From: Streptomyces sp. HUAS CB01
Lineage (GTDB): Bacteria > Actinomycetota > Actinomycetes > Streptomycetales > Streptomycetaceae
Assembly: GCF_030406905.1 (NCBI RefSeq)
Contig: NZ_CP129137.1
Span: 868,001-932,000 of the forward strand
DNA: 64,000 nucleotides
Reading direction: 5' to 3'
A model generated the notes under the pieces. That model ran no database searches. It was not told where the DNA came from and was given only the letters and a program-made list of their open reading frames with translations. Position 1 is the stretch's first letter, and each line of letters starts with the position of its first letter. Below are positions 32,869 to 41,762 of this stretch, piece by piece. A program made the translations under genes and the position numbers.

Positions 32869-33400
32869 TGCGGTCAGCTCCTCGTGTTCCGGTGGTGATG
32901 TCCTCTGCGCATCGAGGGTCACTCCGGGAGGGCGTGCGGGTCGTCGTACGGGCGGCGGCACTGTGCGTACGGCTCGGGGAGTACGGACGCGGGAGTACGG
33001 GGGGGTGCGGAGTACCGGGGTACGGCGGGCGAGCCGGTGGCCTGGGCACGACCGCGGCCCGGGGCCCAGCCGCGGTCCGGGCACGACCGCGGCCCGGCTG
33101 CCCCCGGTTCCGTGCGGCGCGTCGGTCCGCGGACGCCGACCAGTCGCGGGAACCGGGGAGGGCTCGGAGCCGGAGGTGGTCTCGGAGCCGGAGGTGGTCT
33201 CGGAGCCGGAGGGTGGTGGGGTGGCCGGGGCCGGCGACCGGGGGCGGCGTGGGCGCCGGGCCACCGGGAACCGGTTGGGGGACCGGGCGACCGGGATCGG
33301 CCCGAAGGCCGGGCCACCGGGGCCGGGGGCCCGAAGGCCGCAGCGCCAGGGCCGGGGGCCCGAAGGCCGGAGCGCCGGGCGAACGCAATCGGCCCGAAGG
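32869..33400. repeat. Intergenic stretch with 18-bp and longer direct repeats
   Basis: No convincing gene in about 530 bases. At 33163-33216 an 18-bp unit (CTCGGAGCCGGAGGTGGT) occurs three times in tandem. From about 33300 to 33400 an imperfect repeat built on GGCCGGGGGCCCGAAGGCCG recurs (33321 and 33350). It also holds the upstream region of the SHOCT gene. Confidence 0.75.
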
Positions 33401-34222
33401 TCAGACCGCCGGGATCAGCGTGAGGTACGCGAGGCCAAGCACCCCCCGGTATCCGCGGAGCCAGCTCGCCCGGTGACGGTCCACCCGCTCGCGGGTGCCC
33501 TCGGCGAGGGGGTGCCCCGGGTGGGTGGTGAGCCATTCCTCCAGGTCGGCGAGGTAGCCCGACTCGAAGTCCTCCCACTCCGTTTCACCGGCGGTCTCGA
33601 TCGCCTCGATACGGAATCCGGCGGCGACGGCGGCCTCTGCGACGTCGGCCAGCAGCAGGTGGTCGTCGGCGCGGGCACCGGGCCACATCGCGGCCAGTTC
33701 CTCCGGCGCGGGGGTGCGCTGCCAGAAGCCCTCGCCGAACAGCACGCGCCCGCCCGGGGTGACCAGTGAACGGAGCGCCCGGAGCGCCGCGGTGGTCGCC
33801 CGGAGCGCCCCCGAGGCGCCGGTCTCGCCGCCGGTGACCGGGCCGGTCCCGTCCGCGTCACCGCCGTCCGGGCCGAGCAGGGCCTGGCCGGAGCCCACGC
33901 ACAGGACGACGTCGGCCGGTCCGTGCGGAGTGCCGGTCGCCGACTCCTCGAGGAACTCGACGCGTGCGAGGAGCCCGCGCGTGGCCGCGTTGCGGCGACC
34001 GCGGGAGAGGTCGTCCCCGTTCAGGTCGATGCCCACGCCCTTGGCGTCGGGCGCTGCCTCCAGCAGTCGCAGCATCAACTCGCCCCAGCCGCAGCCGATG
34101 TCGAGGACGGTGGCCGGCTCGCGGCGGGCGAGACGCGCGACGAGCCGGGCGGCGCGCTCCTCGGACAGCGGCCCGTGGAAGGTCAGGCGGGTCAGGCGGG
34201 GCGGGAGATCGGTGTCGGCCAT
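33401..34222 (-). CDS. SAM-dependent methyltransferase
   Basis: A 273-aa class I methyltransferase. SAM-binding motif I is VLDIGCGWGELMLRLLEAAP, followed by GVGIDLNGDDLSRGRRNA (motif II acidic residue) and ADVVLCVGSGQAL. The C-terminal part (EWEDFESGYLADLEEWL) is like small-molecule methyltransferases. A Gly/Asp-rich insertion lies after the third motif. The start at MADTDLPPRLT fits the domain. It stands alone, so the substrate is open. Confidence 0.86.
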   Translation of the reverse strand: MADTDLPPRLTRLTFHGPLSEERAARLVARLARREPATVLDIGCGWGELMLRLLEAAPDAKGVGIDLNGDDLSRGRRNAATRGLLARVEFLEESATGTPHGPADVVLCVGSGQALLGPDGGDADGTGPVTGGETGASGALRATTAALRALRSLVTPGGRVLFGEGFWQRTPAPEELAAMWPGARADDHLLLADVAEAAVAAGFRIEAIETAGETEWEDFESGYLADLEEWLTTHPGHPLAEGTRERVDRHRASWLRGYRGVLGLAYLTLIPAV

Positions 34223-34509
34223 GCCGGGGACGGTACGGTGAGCGGCACGCGCGCGCATCCGAATTGCCGCGCACCGGCAGGGCGTCGGCCGGTGCCCCCG
34301 TCGGCACTCGAGCGGAGTCCCGGCGGCGCGCTGCCGCCGTCCCGCCCACTCCGGTCGTCCGCGGTGCTCCCCGCTCCCGCCGAATCCCCTGGTTCCTGTC
34401 GCTCCGGTCGCTCAGGTGGTCCCGCTGCTCCCGGTCGCACTCACTGTGCTCCCGGTCGCACTCACTGGCGCGCGCAGCGCAGGCCGCACGGGCCGTTCGT
34501 CGCGGGCGC

Positions 34510-35736
34510 TCACGGAACGCGCTGCGCCAGCACGGTCAGCGGATCGTCCAGCACCGGCTGCCAGGCCAGTTCGGCGGCGCCCACCAGGCTGTTGTGGTCG
34601 AGGGTGCAGGGCAGGATCGGCACACTGCCGCTGCGGCCCCAGAGGCTGCGGTCGGCGACCACTGCTCGCAACCGCTCGGGATCGGCGTCGAGCAGTTCAC
34701 GGTGGAGACCGCCGAGGATGATGCGGTCCGGATTGAGGATGTTGACGAGCCCCGCGAGTCCGAGGCCCAGCCGGTCGACGATCTCCTCGGCCGCCGCCCG
34801 TACCGTCGGGTCGCCGTACTCCGTGCGCAGCAGGTCCCTGGACTGCTGGAGCAGGGAGACCTCGGGGCCGGGGGCACGGCCGGCCGCCGTGAGGAACGCG
34901 AGGGGGTCGGCCTCCACGTCGAGGCAGCCTCGGCTGCCGCAATGGCAGGCACGCCCCTCGGGGTTGACGGTGAGGTGGCCCACCTCCAGGGCGAGGCCGG
35001 AGCTGCCGGTGTGCAGTCTGCCGTCGAGGACGAGCGCGCCGCCGACGCCGCGGTGGCCGGTGGCGACACAGAGGAGGTGCTGTGCTCCGCGGCCGGCACC
35101 GTGCCGGTGCTCGGCGAGGGCGGCGAGGTTGACGTCGTTGCCGGTGAAGGCGGGCCCCGTGACACCGGCCGCCCGCACGCAGTCGGCGAAGATGTCACGC
35201 ACCGGAACGCCCGCCGGCCAGGCGAGGTGCAGCGGATTGAGGGCGGTGCCCTCGGGCTCGGCGACGGCGGAGGGGACGGCGAGCCCGGCGCCGACGCAGT
35301 GGCGGCCGGACTCCTTCAGCAGTTCCGCGCCCGCGTGCACGACCTCGCCGAGCACCTGCGCCGGATCGGCGGAGACCGTGACGCAGCCGGGCGCGGTGGC
35401 GACGATCGTGCCCCCGAGTCCCACCAGCGCGGCCCGGAACCCGTCCGCGTGCACCTGGGCGGCGAGAGCGACGGGGCCCTTCTCGTCCACGGCGAGACGG
35501 TGGGAGGGGCGCCCCTGGGAACCGGCGGCCGCCCCGGGCCGGGAGTCCACCCGGATGAGGCCGAGCGCCTCCAGTTCGGCGGCGACCGCGCCGGCCGTGG
35601 CCCTGGTGACGCCCAGCTCGGAGGTCAGCACGGCCCGGGTGGGCGCGCGACCCGTGTGGACCAGTTCCAGTGCGGGGCCGAGGGCGCTGCGACCTCTCTC
35701 CAGCCGCGTCCGGGTGCTCGTCACCTTGCCGTTCAT
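34510..35736 (-). CDS. ROK-family transcriptional regulator
   Basis: About 408 aa. An N-terminal winged helix (GPALELVHTGRAPTRAVLTSELGVTRATAGAVAAELEAL in pieces) is followed by a ROK sugar-kinase-like domain with the zinc-type cluster GRACHCGSRGCLDVEA and the phosphate loop GHRGVGGALVLDG. NagC/XylR-type ROK repressors sense sugars or phosphosugars. The ATG beginning MNGKVTSTRTRLERG decides the start. It is divergent from the MFS gene at 36087, a usual arrangement for a regulator and its transporter, with 350 bp between them. Confidence 0.88.
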   Translation of the reverse strand: MNGKVTSTRTRLERGRSALGPALELVHTGRAPTRAVLTSELGVTRATAGAVAAELEALGLIRVDSRPGAAAGSQGRPSHRLAVDEKGPVALAAQVHADGFRAALVGLGGTIVATAPGCVTVSADPAQVLGEVVHAGAELLKESGRHCVGAGLAVPSAVAEPEGTALNPLHLAWPAGVPVRDIFADCVRAAGVTGPAFTGNDVNLAALAEHRHGAGRGAQHLLCVATGHRGVGGALVLDGRLHTGSSGLALEVGHLTVNPEGRACHCGSRGCLDVEADPLAFLTAAGRAPGPEVSLLQQSRDLLRTEYGDPTVRAAAEEIVDRLGLGLAGLVNILNPDRIILGGLHRELLDADPERLRAVVADRSLWGRSGSVPILPCTLDHNSLVGAAELAWQPVLDDPLTVLAQRVP

Positions 35737-36086
35737 GGGCGCAGTCTCCCATGATCCCGCAGGCCGGGGGACACTTCGGCGGGGCACTCGCCCGGGGCGC
35801 GGGAGCGGCGTCGGGGCTCTCTGCCGGTGCGGGCGGACACCGTCTCCGTTCCCCTCCCGTCCGGCCGGACCCCGTCTCCGTTCCCCTCCCGTCCGGCCGG
35901 ACACCGTCTCCGTTCGGCCGGGCCTCGGCCCGTCGTCTCGGTCGGCCCCGCCCTCGTCGGGTGCGCGGTTCACCCGGGAGCGCCGGCGGTCACTTCCCCA
36001 GTCTCGTTCCCGGCCTCCTCCCCGGCCGCGCGCCGGGCCGGTCGGCTCGGTTGTGCGGGAGCGGCGGCCGCCCCTATCCTGACTTT
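35737..36086. repeat. Divergent intergenic region with 32-bp direct repeat
   Basis: A 32-bp unit is repeated from 35837, 35869 and (partly) 35901; each contains CCGTCTCCGTTCCCCTCCCG and TCCGGCCGGAC. No gene seen. The right end carries the likely promoter of the MFS gene. Confidence 0.75.
36051..36080 (+). promoter_or_regulatory. Promoter of a probably leaderless MFS gene
   Basis: TTGTGC (36051-36056), an 18-base spacer and TATCCT (36075-36080). The GTG start codon follows only six bases after the -10 box and no ribosome site is seen, which points to a leaderless transcript. Confidence 0.5.
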
Positions 36087-37373
36087 GTGCCGCTACTAAA
36101 CAAACCCTCCTCGCCCCTCGCTCTCTCCCTCTCCCGGCTCCGGATCGCCCTCACCGTCTTCTTCGCCCTGGACGGGTTCCTCTTCGCGGGCTGGGTCGTC
36201 CGCATCCCCGCCATCAAGGAGCAGACCGGCGCCTCGGCGAGCGATCTGGGCCTCGCCCTGCTCGGCGTGTCCGCCGGGGCCGTGGTGACGATGACGCTCA
36301 CGGGACGCCTGTGCGCGCGTTTCGGAAGCCATCCGCTGACCGTCGCGGCCGCGGTCCTGCTCTCCCTCAGCATCGCGCTGCCGGCGCAGACGCACTCCGC
36401 CCTCACCCTGGGGCTGGTGCTGCTGGTGTTCGGCGCCGCCTACGGCGGGATCAACGTGGCCATGAACAGCGCCGCCGTGGACCTCGTCGCCGTTCTGCGA
36501 CGGCCCGTCATGCCCAGCTTCCACGCGGCCTTCAGCCTCGGCGGCATGATCGGCGCCGGTCTCGGCGGGCTGGTGGCCGCGGGCCTCTCCCCCGCCTCCC
36601 ATCTGCTGGTCCTCACGGTGACCGGGCTCGTCGTCACCGCCGTGGCCGGTCCGGTCCTGCTGCGGCACCCCTCCCCCACCGCCCACGAGGGCACCGGCCC
36701 GGCCCCGTCCTCCGGCGCACGCGGGGACGACCGGGCCCAGCTCTCCGGACGTACGCGGCGGCTCGTCGTGGTCTTCGGCGTCATCGCCCTGTGCACCGCG
36801 TACGGCGAAGGTGCCCTCGCCGACTGGGGAGCGCTCCATCTGGAGCAGGACCTCGGGGCGCACGCGGGCGTGGCGGCCGCCGGATACTCGCTGTTCGCGC
36901 TGGCGATGACCGCGGGCCGGCTGTCCGGCACCACGCTGCTGGAACGGCTCGGGCAGACCCGGACACTGGTCGCGGGCGGGCTGACCGCCGCGGTCGGCAT
37001 GCTGCTCGGCTCGCTGGCTCCGACGGTCTGGCTGGCCCTGCTGGGCTTCGCCGTGACCGGACTCGGGCTGGCGAACATCTTCCCCGTCGCGGTGGCACGT
37101 GCGGGCGCGCTCGCCGGGCCCAGCGGTGTGGCCACCGCCTCCACGCTGGGCTACGGCGGCATGCTGCTCGGGCCCCCCGCCATCGGCTTCCTCGCCGACT
37201 GGTTCTCGCTGCCGGTGGCGCTGACGACGGTGGCCGTGCTCGCCGCCGTGGCCGCGGTGATCGGCTTTGCGGCACGCCGGACGCCGGCCGTGCAGGACTC
37301 GGCACGGGCCGAGAGCCGGCGGCCTGCGTCCGAGCCGGCATCCGCCGAGCCGTGCCGGACCGTGCGCCGCTGA
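36087..37373 (+). CDS. MFS transporter, YbjJ/FucP-like
   Basis: About 428 aa with around 12 helices. Near the start is FFALDGFLFAGWVVRIPAIKEQTGAS, characteristic of YbjJ-like members, then GINVAMNSAAVDL and SFHAAFSLGGMIGAGLGGL. A hydrophilic linker sits at the middle. The start GTG is set by the promoter spacing; there is no obvious ribosome site. The divergent ROK regulator suggests a sugar-related substrate. Arg/Ala/Pro-rich tail. Confidence 0.85.
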   Translation: MPLLNKPSSPLALSLSRLRIALTVFFALDGFLFAGWVVRIPAIKEQTGASASDLGLALLGVSAGAVVTMTLTGRLCARFGSHPLTVAAAVLLSLSIALPAQTHSALTLGLVLLVFGAAYGGINVAMNSAAVDLVAVLRRPVMPSFHAAFSLGGMIGAGLGGLVAAGLSPASHLLVLTVTGLVVTAVAGPVLLRHPSPTAHEGTGPAPSSGARGDDRAQLSGRTRRLVVVFGVIALCTAYGEGALADWGALHLEQDLGAHAGVAAAGYSLFALAMTAGRLSGTTLLERLGQTRTLVAGGLTAAVGMLLGSLAPTVWLALLGFAVTGLGLANIFPVAVARAGALAGPSGVATASTLGYGGMLLGPPAIGFLADWFSLPVALTTVAVLAAVAAVIGFAARRTPAVQDSARAESRRPASEPASAEPCRTVRR

Positions 37374-37607
37374 CGACGGCCGCAGCGCGGGCCGCGCCCG
37401 TGGGGCCGCGCCAAGCCACGGGGCCCGCCCCCACGCCCGCCACGCGGACAACGGGACAGTGCGTCCCGCGCCCTGCCGGCCCGGGAGCGGGAACGGGAGC
37501 GGCGGGGCCGTCGTCGCCATGCCTTGCCCGGGCACGGGCGACGGGCGCGGCGGCCGTACCGCCGAACGGTCCGGAATGGGACGCGACGTACGGGCGTTGG
37601 CAACAGG

Positions 37608-38000
37608 ATGACCGATCTCTCCCCCGATGAGCCGGACCTCTCGGCCGAGCGGAGGGCCGCCCGCGAGCGGCTCGCTGCCGACCGTGCGGGGACGCGCGAG
37701 CGGATCGACGCCCTGAACCGGGAGTACGAGGGAATCGTCGAGGCGAACGCCCTGGTGGCCGTCGACGACGAACACGACCCCGAAGGATCGAGCACCGCCT
37801 TCGAGCGCGCTCATGTCGCCGCGCTGCTGGCCCAGGCGCGCGAGCACCTGGCCGATCTCGATCTGGCGCTGGACCGGCTGGAACGGGGCGGCTACGGGCG
37901 CTGCGAGACATGCGGCGAGCCGATCCCCCCGGAGCGGCTGGAAGTGCGCCCGGCAGCGACCACCTGCGTTCGCTGCGCCGCCACGCCCCGCCGACGCTGA
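37608..38000 (+). CDS. DksA/TraR-type zinc finger protein
   Basis: A 130-aa protein. A helical hairpin (residues 20-90, with acidic residues near the turn, VAVDDEHDPEGS) is followed by a C4 zinc finger: CETCGEPI, 15 residues, then TCVRCA. This matches the TraR/DksA superfamily, which bind the RNA polymerase secondary channel. No ppGpp-related gene is adjacent. The ribosome site is weak, so the start at MTDLSPDEPD rests on the domain boundary. Confidence 0.85.
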   Translation: MTDLSPDEPDLSAERRAARERLAADRAGTRERIDALNREYEGIVEANALVAVDDEHDPEGSSTAFERAHVAALLAQAREHLADLDLALDRLERGGYGRCETCGEPIPPERLEVRPAATTCVRCAATPRRR

Positions 38001-38215
38001 CGCCGCCCCGGCCGCTCCCCGCGCCGCGACGCCCGGCACCGGCACCGGCACGCAGGCACCGACACGGCCCCGGACGACGGACCGCGCCCGAACCGCCGAA
38101 CCTCCCCTCACACCGCCTCCCCCGCCCCCGTCGTCCCACCACCGGCTCGTCCCACCACCGGCACAACGCGCCGCGCCGGCAGCCGAGTACCGGCCCCTGA
38201 ATGAGTACCGGCTCC

Positions 38216-38233
38216 CTGAGTACCCGTACTCAG
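38216..38233. promoter_or_regulatory. GAGTAC palindrome upstream of membrane protein gene
   Basis: CTGAGTAC, CC, GTACTCAG: two perfect 8-base arms around a 2-base spacer. Two further GAGTAC half-sites precede it at 38185 and 38203. The site lies 57 bases before the start of the next gene and looks like a repressor or activator operator. The cognate regulator is unknown. Confidence 0.6.
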
Positions 38234-38290
38234 GCACAGCGCCGCTCACCGTGCGCACCATGGACGCATCGACATCAGGGGGCATCCGCC

Positions 38291-38653
38291 ATGACACTCC
38301 GGTTCAGCAACGCCCGGCGCCTGCCGGGCCTCGTCCGGACGGCCGTCGCCAGTCCCGCTTCCCTCGCGTACCTCGGCGTCGTCGTCGCCACGGCCGTCTT
38401 CGTCGCCGTGGACACCCTGTTCGTGCACCACGAGGACGCCTCGCTCGCCGGCGTCTGGCTGTTCCTCCTCGCCGCGCCGGCCGTCTTCCTCTTTCTGATC
38501 GCCGGCTCGCTGCTGGGCGACGGGGTCGCCGGCTCCGCCTGGTTCCTCTACCCCTCGCTGGTGGTGTCGGTGCTCGTCCAGGCAATCGCACTCGGTCTGT
38601 TCGTACGGCTGCTGCGGGCCGAGCGGCACGCGGCACGTCCGCACGGCGTCTGA
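38291..38653 (+). CDS. Small membrane protein (SCO4225-like)
   Basis: A 120-aa protein with three to four hydrophobic segments: LAYLGVVVATAVFVAVDTLF, then VHHEDASLAGVWLFLLAAP, VFLFLIAGSLLG and SLVVSVLVQAIALGLFV. The FVHHEDAS motif between helices resembles the SCO4225 family as I remember it. Start ATG with GGGGGC about nine bases upstream. Function unknown. The palindrome upstream suggests dedicated regulation. Confidence 0.75.
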   Translation: MTLRFSNARRLPGLVRTAVASPASLAYLGVVVATAVFVAVDTLFVHHEDASLAGVWLFLLAAPAVFLFLIAGSLLGDGVAGSAWFLYPSLVVSVLVQAIALGLFVRLLRAERHAARPHGV

Positions 38654-38735
38654 CGGGCACCTTCGGCCGCCCCCGGCCCGGGCACTTTCCGGCCGGACCG
38701 CCCGCCGCCGCCGTGCCTCCGGCAGAATGCCCACC

Positions 38736-39476
38736 ATGGAGACGGCCGAGCTGATCGAGCACCTGAGCACAGAGGGCCGGTTGCTGGCCGCTGCCGCCGA
38801 GGCCGCGGGGCCGGACGCGGCCGTACCGACCTGCCCCGGGTGGCGGATCGGGGACCTGCTGCGGCACACCGGCATGGTGCACCGCTGGGCGGCGGCCTTC
38901 GTGACCGAGCGGTACGCGGACCACCACCCGGCCGCCGGTGAGCCGGACCTGGACGGGACGGAGCTCCTGGAGTGGTTCCGGGAGGGACACGATCTGCTCG
39001 TGGCGGCGCTCGCCGAGGCCCCGGCCGACCTCGCCTGCTGGACCTTTCTACCGGCGCCCTCGCCTCTGGCCTTCTGGGCACGCCGCCAGGCCCACGAGAC
39101 GGCCGTGCACCGCGTGGACGCCGAGTCGGCGCTCGGCGAGCCGGGTCCCGTAGCGGCGCGGGCCGCCGCCGACGGCATCGACGAGCTGCTGTGTGCGTTC
39201 CACGGTCGTCGGGGAAGCCGGATGAGGACCGACGTACCGAAGGTCCTGCGCGTGCGGACGACCGACACCGGCGACGTCTGGACCGTACGGCTGTCGGCCG
39301 AACCGCCGCGCACCGATCGCGCGTCGGAAGGATCCGCGGACTGCGAGCTGAGCGGTCCGGCAGGCCGCCTCCACCTCGTGCTGTGGAACCGGCTTCCGGT
39401 CACCGACGTGAGTCTGGACGGCGACGGGGGCCTCGCCCGGCTGTGGCGGGAGAAGTCCGCGATCACCTGGGCCTGA
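38736..39476 (+). CDS. Maleylpyruvate isomerase family, mycothiol-dependent enzyme
   Basis: A 246-aa member of the DinB/MDMPI superfamily. The N-terminal helical bundle carries VPTCPGWRIGDLLRHTGMVHRW and, further on, RRQAHETAVHRVDAE, giving the histidines that bind a divalent metal. The C-terminal SCP2-like domain follows (TDTGDVWTVRLSAEPP, LSGPAGRLHLVLWNR). Such proteins use mycothiol, the actinobacterial thiol, for isomerisation or detoxification. Reaction here unknown. The start is METAELIEHL. Confidence 0.86.
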   Translation: METAELIEHLSTEGRLLAAAAEAAGPDAAVPTCPGWRIGDLLRHTGMVHRWAAAFVTERYADHHPAAGEPDLDGTELLEWFREGHDLLVAALAEAPADLACWTFLPAPSPLAFWARRQAHETAVHRVDAESALGEPGPVAARAAADGIDELLCAFHGRRGSRMRTDVPKVLRVRTTDTGDVWTVRLSAEPPRTDRASEGSADCELSGPAGRLHLVLWNRLPVTDVSLDGDGGLARLWREKSAITWA

Positions 39477-39665
39477 GTGCTCCCGGTCCGCGCCGCCGAG
39501 GACCGGCCGGGCCGGAGTCCTCCCCGGGTTCTCGCATCGGGCCGGAGCCCTCCCCGGCTTCTCGCGTCGGGCCGGATTCCTGCCCGCATCGCGGATCGGG
39601 CCGTCGGCGCCGCGCCGTGCGGCGGGCTCGGCCCGGGGCGGCCACCGGCCCTGCGGGCCCGGCAC

Positions 39666-40070
39666 TCAAGGGGACTGGCGGTCCGTCAGCATCCGGGACA
39701 GCACCGCCCGCTGAAGCGGCTGCACCTCCGCGTGGCGCTCGCGTCCCTTGTCCGTGAGCACCACCCGTACTCCGCGCCGGTCCTCACTGCACATGCCGCG
39801 GGACACCAGGCCGTCCTTCTCCAGCCGGGCGACCAGCCGGGAGAGGGCGCTCTGGCTCAGATGCACGCGGGAGGCGAGCTCCTGCACCCGGTACGAACAG
39901 CCGCCGTCCTCGGCGGTCCCTTCGGCGAGCACGTCCAGGACCTCGAAGTCACTGGCGCCCAGTCCGTGCCGGTGGAACTCGCGGTCGAGCTCGCACATCG
40001 TCCGCGCATGCAGCGCGAGCACGTCACGCCATTCGTTCACGAGCGCACGCTCGGACTTCTCCGCGGCCAT
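39666..40070 (-). CDS. MarR-family transcriptional regulator
   Basis: A 134-aa winged-helix protein: LGASDFEVLDVLAEG, RVQELASRVHLSQSALSRLVARLEKDGLV and the wing CSEDRRGVRVVLTDKG. MarR dimers repress until a toxic or phenolic ligand binds. It is divergent from an EmrB/QacA-type efflux gene, with a 27-bp palindrome between them, so it almost surely represses that pump and itself. Confidence 0.93.
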   Translation of the reverse strand: MAAEKSERALVNEWRDVLALHARTMCELDREFHRHGLGASDFEVLDVLAEGTAEDGGCSYRVQELASRVHLSQSALSRLVARLEKDGLVSRGMCSEDRRGVRVVLTDKGRERHAEVQPLQRAVLSRMLTDRQSP

Positions 40071-40116
40071 GACCGCACGTTAGCAGAAGTCGCCCACTTT
40101 GTTGCATAGGAATTAA

Positions 40117-40143
40117 ATGCACTTGCATTCAATGCATGTGCAT
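40117..40143. promoter_or_regulatory. 27-bp MarR-type operator
   Basis: A symmetric site centred on 40130: ATGCAC, T, TGCATT, C, AATGCA, T, GTGCAT. Twelve of thirteen paired positions match. It overlaps the -35 and spacer of the efflux pump promoter and lies 46 bases from the start of the regulator gene. Confidence 0.85.
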
Positions 40144-40150
40144 GTAGTGT
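40123..40150 (+). promoter_or_regulatory. Promoter of the EmrB/QacA-type gene
   Basis: TTGCAT (40123-40128), 16-base spacer, TAGTGT (40145-40150). The ATG is nine bases beyond the -10, so the message is probably leaderless or nearly so. The MarR operator covers the -35 and spacer. Confidence 0.5.
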
Positions 40151-40158
40151 CGCGTCCC

Positions 40159-41667
40159 ATGACCTCTCCGACCGACGTCCCCACCTCACCGGAGCGCTGG
40201 ACCCCGCGGCTGTGGGGCACCCTCCTCGTGCTCTGCGCCGCGATGTTCCTGGACGCTCTCGACGTCTCGATGGTGGGTGTCGCCCTGCCTTCCATCGCCA
40301 CCGACCTGGGCCTGTCCACCGCGACGCTCCAATGGATCGTCAGCGGCTACATCCTCGGATACGGCGGGCTCCTGCTGCTCGGCGGCCGCGCGGCCGATCT
40401 GCTGGGCAGGCGCCGGGTCTTCCTGATCGCACTCGCCGTGTTCGCGCTCGCCTCGCTGCTCGGCGGGCTGGTGGACTCCGGGCCGCTGCTCATCGCCAGC
40501 CGCTTCGTCAAGGGCCTGAGCGCCGCGTTCACCGCACCCGCCGGACTGTCCATCATCACCACGACCTTCAAGGAGGGCCCGCAGCGCAACCGGGCCCTCG
40601 CGATCTACACCACCTGCGCCGCCACCGGCTTCTCGATGGGACTGGTGCTGTCCGGTCTGCTCACCGAGGTCAGCTGGCGGCTGACGATGCTGCTGCCCGC
40701 GCCGATCGCCCTGCTCGCCCTGCTCGCGGGCATCAGGCTCATCCCGCACAGCCGCCGTGAGGACTCCGGCAAGGGCTACGACGTCCCGGGCGCCGTCACC
40801 GGGACCGCCGCGATGCTGCTGCTGGTCTTCACCGTCGTCCAGGCACCCGAGGCGGGCTGGACCACGGCCCGGACGCTGCTGTCCTTCCTGGCCGCCGCGG
40901 CGCTGCTCGCCCTCTTCGTCAGGATCGAACGGCGCAGCTCCCATCCACTGATCCGGCTGGGTGTGCTGCGTTCGGGCAGCCAGATCCGGGCCAATCTGGG
41001 CGCCGCCTTCTTCTTCGGGTCGTACGTCGGCTTCCAGTTCCTCGTCACCCAGTACATGCAGTCCCTGCTCGGCTGGTCGGCGCTGCAGACGGCTCTGGCC
41101 TTCCTCCCCGCCGGTGCGCTGGTGGCGCTCTCCTCCACGAGGATCGGCGGACTCGTGGACCGCTTCGGCACCCCCCGGGTGATCGCGACCGGGTTCGCGC
41201 TGCTGGTGATCGGCTATGCGCTGTTCCTCCGGATCGACCTCGTACCGCGCTACGCCGCAGTCGTCCTCCCCTCGATGCTGCTGCTGGGTGCGGCCTGCGC
41301 CCTGGTCTTCCCCTCGCTCAACATCCAGGCCACCAACGGCGTGGAGGACCACGAGCAGGGCATGGTCTCCGGGCTGCTGAACACCTCGATCCAGGTCGGC
41401 GGAGCGGTCTTCCTCGCCGTCGTCACCGCGGTGATCACCGCCGGCGGCGCGGCGGACGGCGGTCCGCAGGAGGTGCTGGACAGCTTCCGGCCGGGCCTGG
41501 TGGTGGTCACGGTGATCGCGGCGGCGGGCCTGCTCGTCACCGTCACCGGGCTGCGCGGCCGGGGGACTCCGCGGGGTTCCGTCGTGGTCGCGCGGTCGGG
41601 CGAGGGCCCGGCCACCCAGGACGCGACGGCCGCGCCCGCGACCGAGCCGGTCGGCGCCCGCGACTGA
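40159..41667 (+). CDS. MFS drug efflux transporter, EmrB/QacA (DHA2) family
   Basis: About 502 aa with 14 expected helices. Motif A-like GGRAADLLGRRRVFL, motif D1-like LDALDVSMVGVALPSIATDLG and motif C-like CAATGFSMGLVLSGLLTE are visible. It exports hydrophobic or cationic toxins with protons. I put the start at the ATG of MTSPTDVPTS because upstream in-frame ATGs lie within the operator. Regulated by the divergent MarR gene. Confidence 0.92.
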   Translation: MTSPTDVPTSPERWTPRLWGTLLVLCAAMFLDALDVSMVGVALPSIATDLGLSTATLQWIVSGYILGYGGLLLLGGRAADLLGRRRVFLIALAVFALASLLGGLVDSGPLLIASRFVKGLSAAFTAPAGLSIITTTFKEGPQRNRALAIYTTCAATGFSMGLVLSGLLTEVSWRLTMLLPAPIALLALLAGIRLIPHSRREDSGKGYDVPGAVTGTAAMLLLVFTVVQAPEAGWTTARTLLSFLAAAALLALFVRIERRSSHPLIRLGVLRSGSQIRANLGAAFFFGSYVGFQFLVTQYMQSLLGWSALQTALAFLPAGALVALSSTRIGGLVDRFGTPRVIATGFALLVIGYALFLRIDLVPRYAAVVLPSMLLLGAACALVFPSLNIQATNGVEDHEQGMVSGLLNTSIQVGGAVFLAVVTAVITAGGAADGGPQEVLDSFRPGLVVVTVIAAAGLLVTVTGLRGRGTPRGSVVVARSGEGPATQDATAAPATEPVGARD

Positions 41668-41762
41668 CACGGCGGTCCCCGTCCTGACACGGGCGGGGCG
41701 ACCCACCGGGGCGGCGGGGGCGGGGGATTGCCCGCTCGCCGCCGCCCTGTGACACTCTCCGC

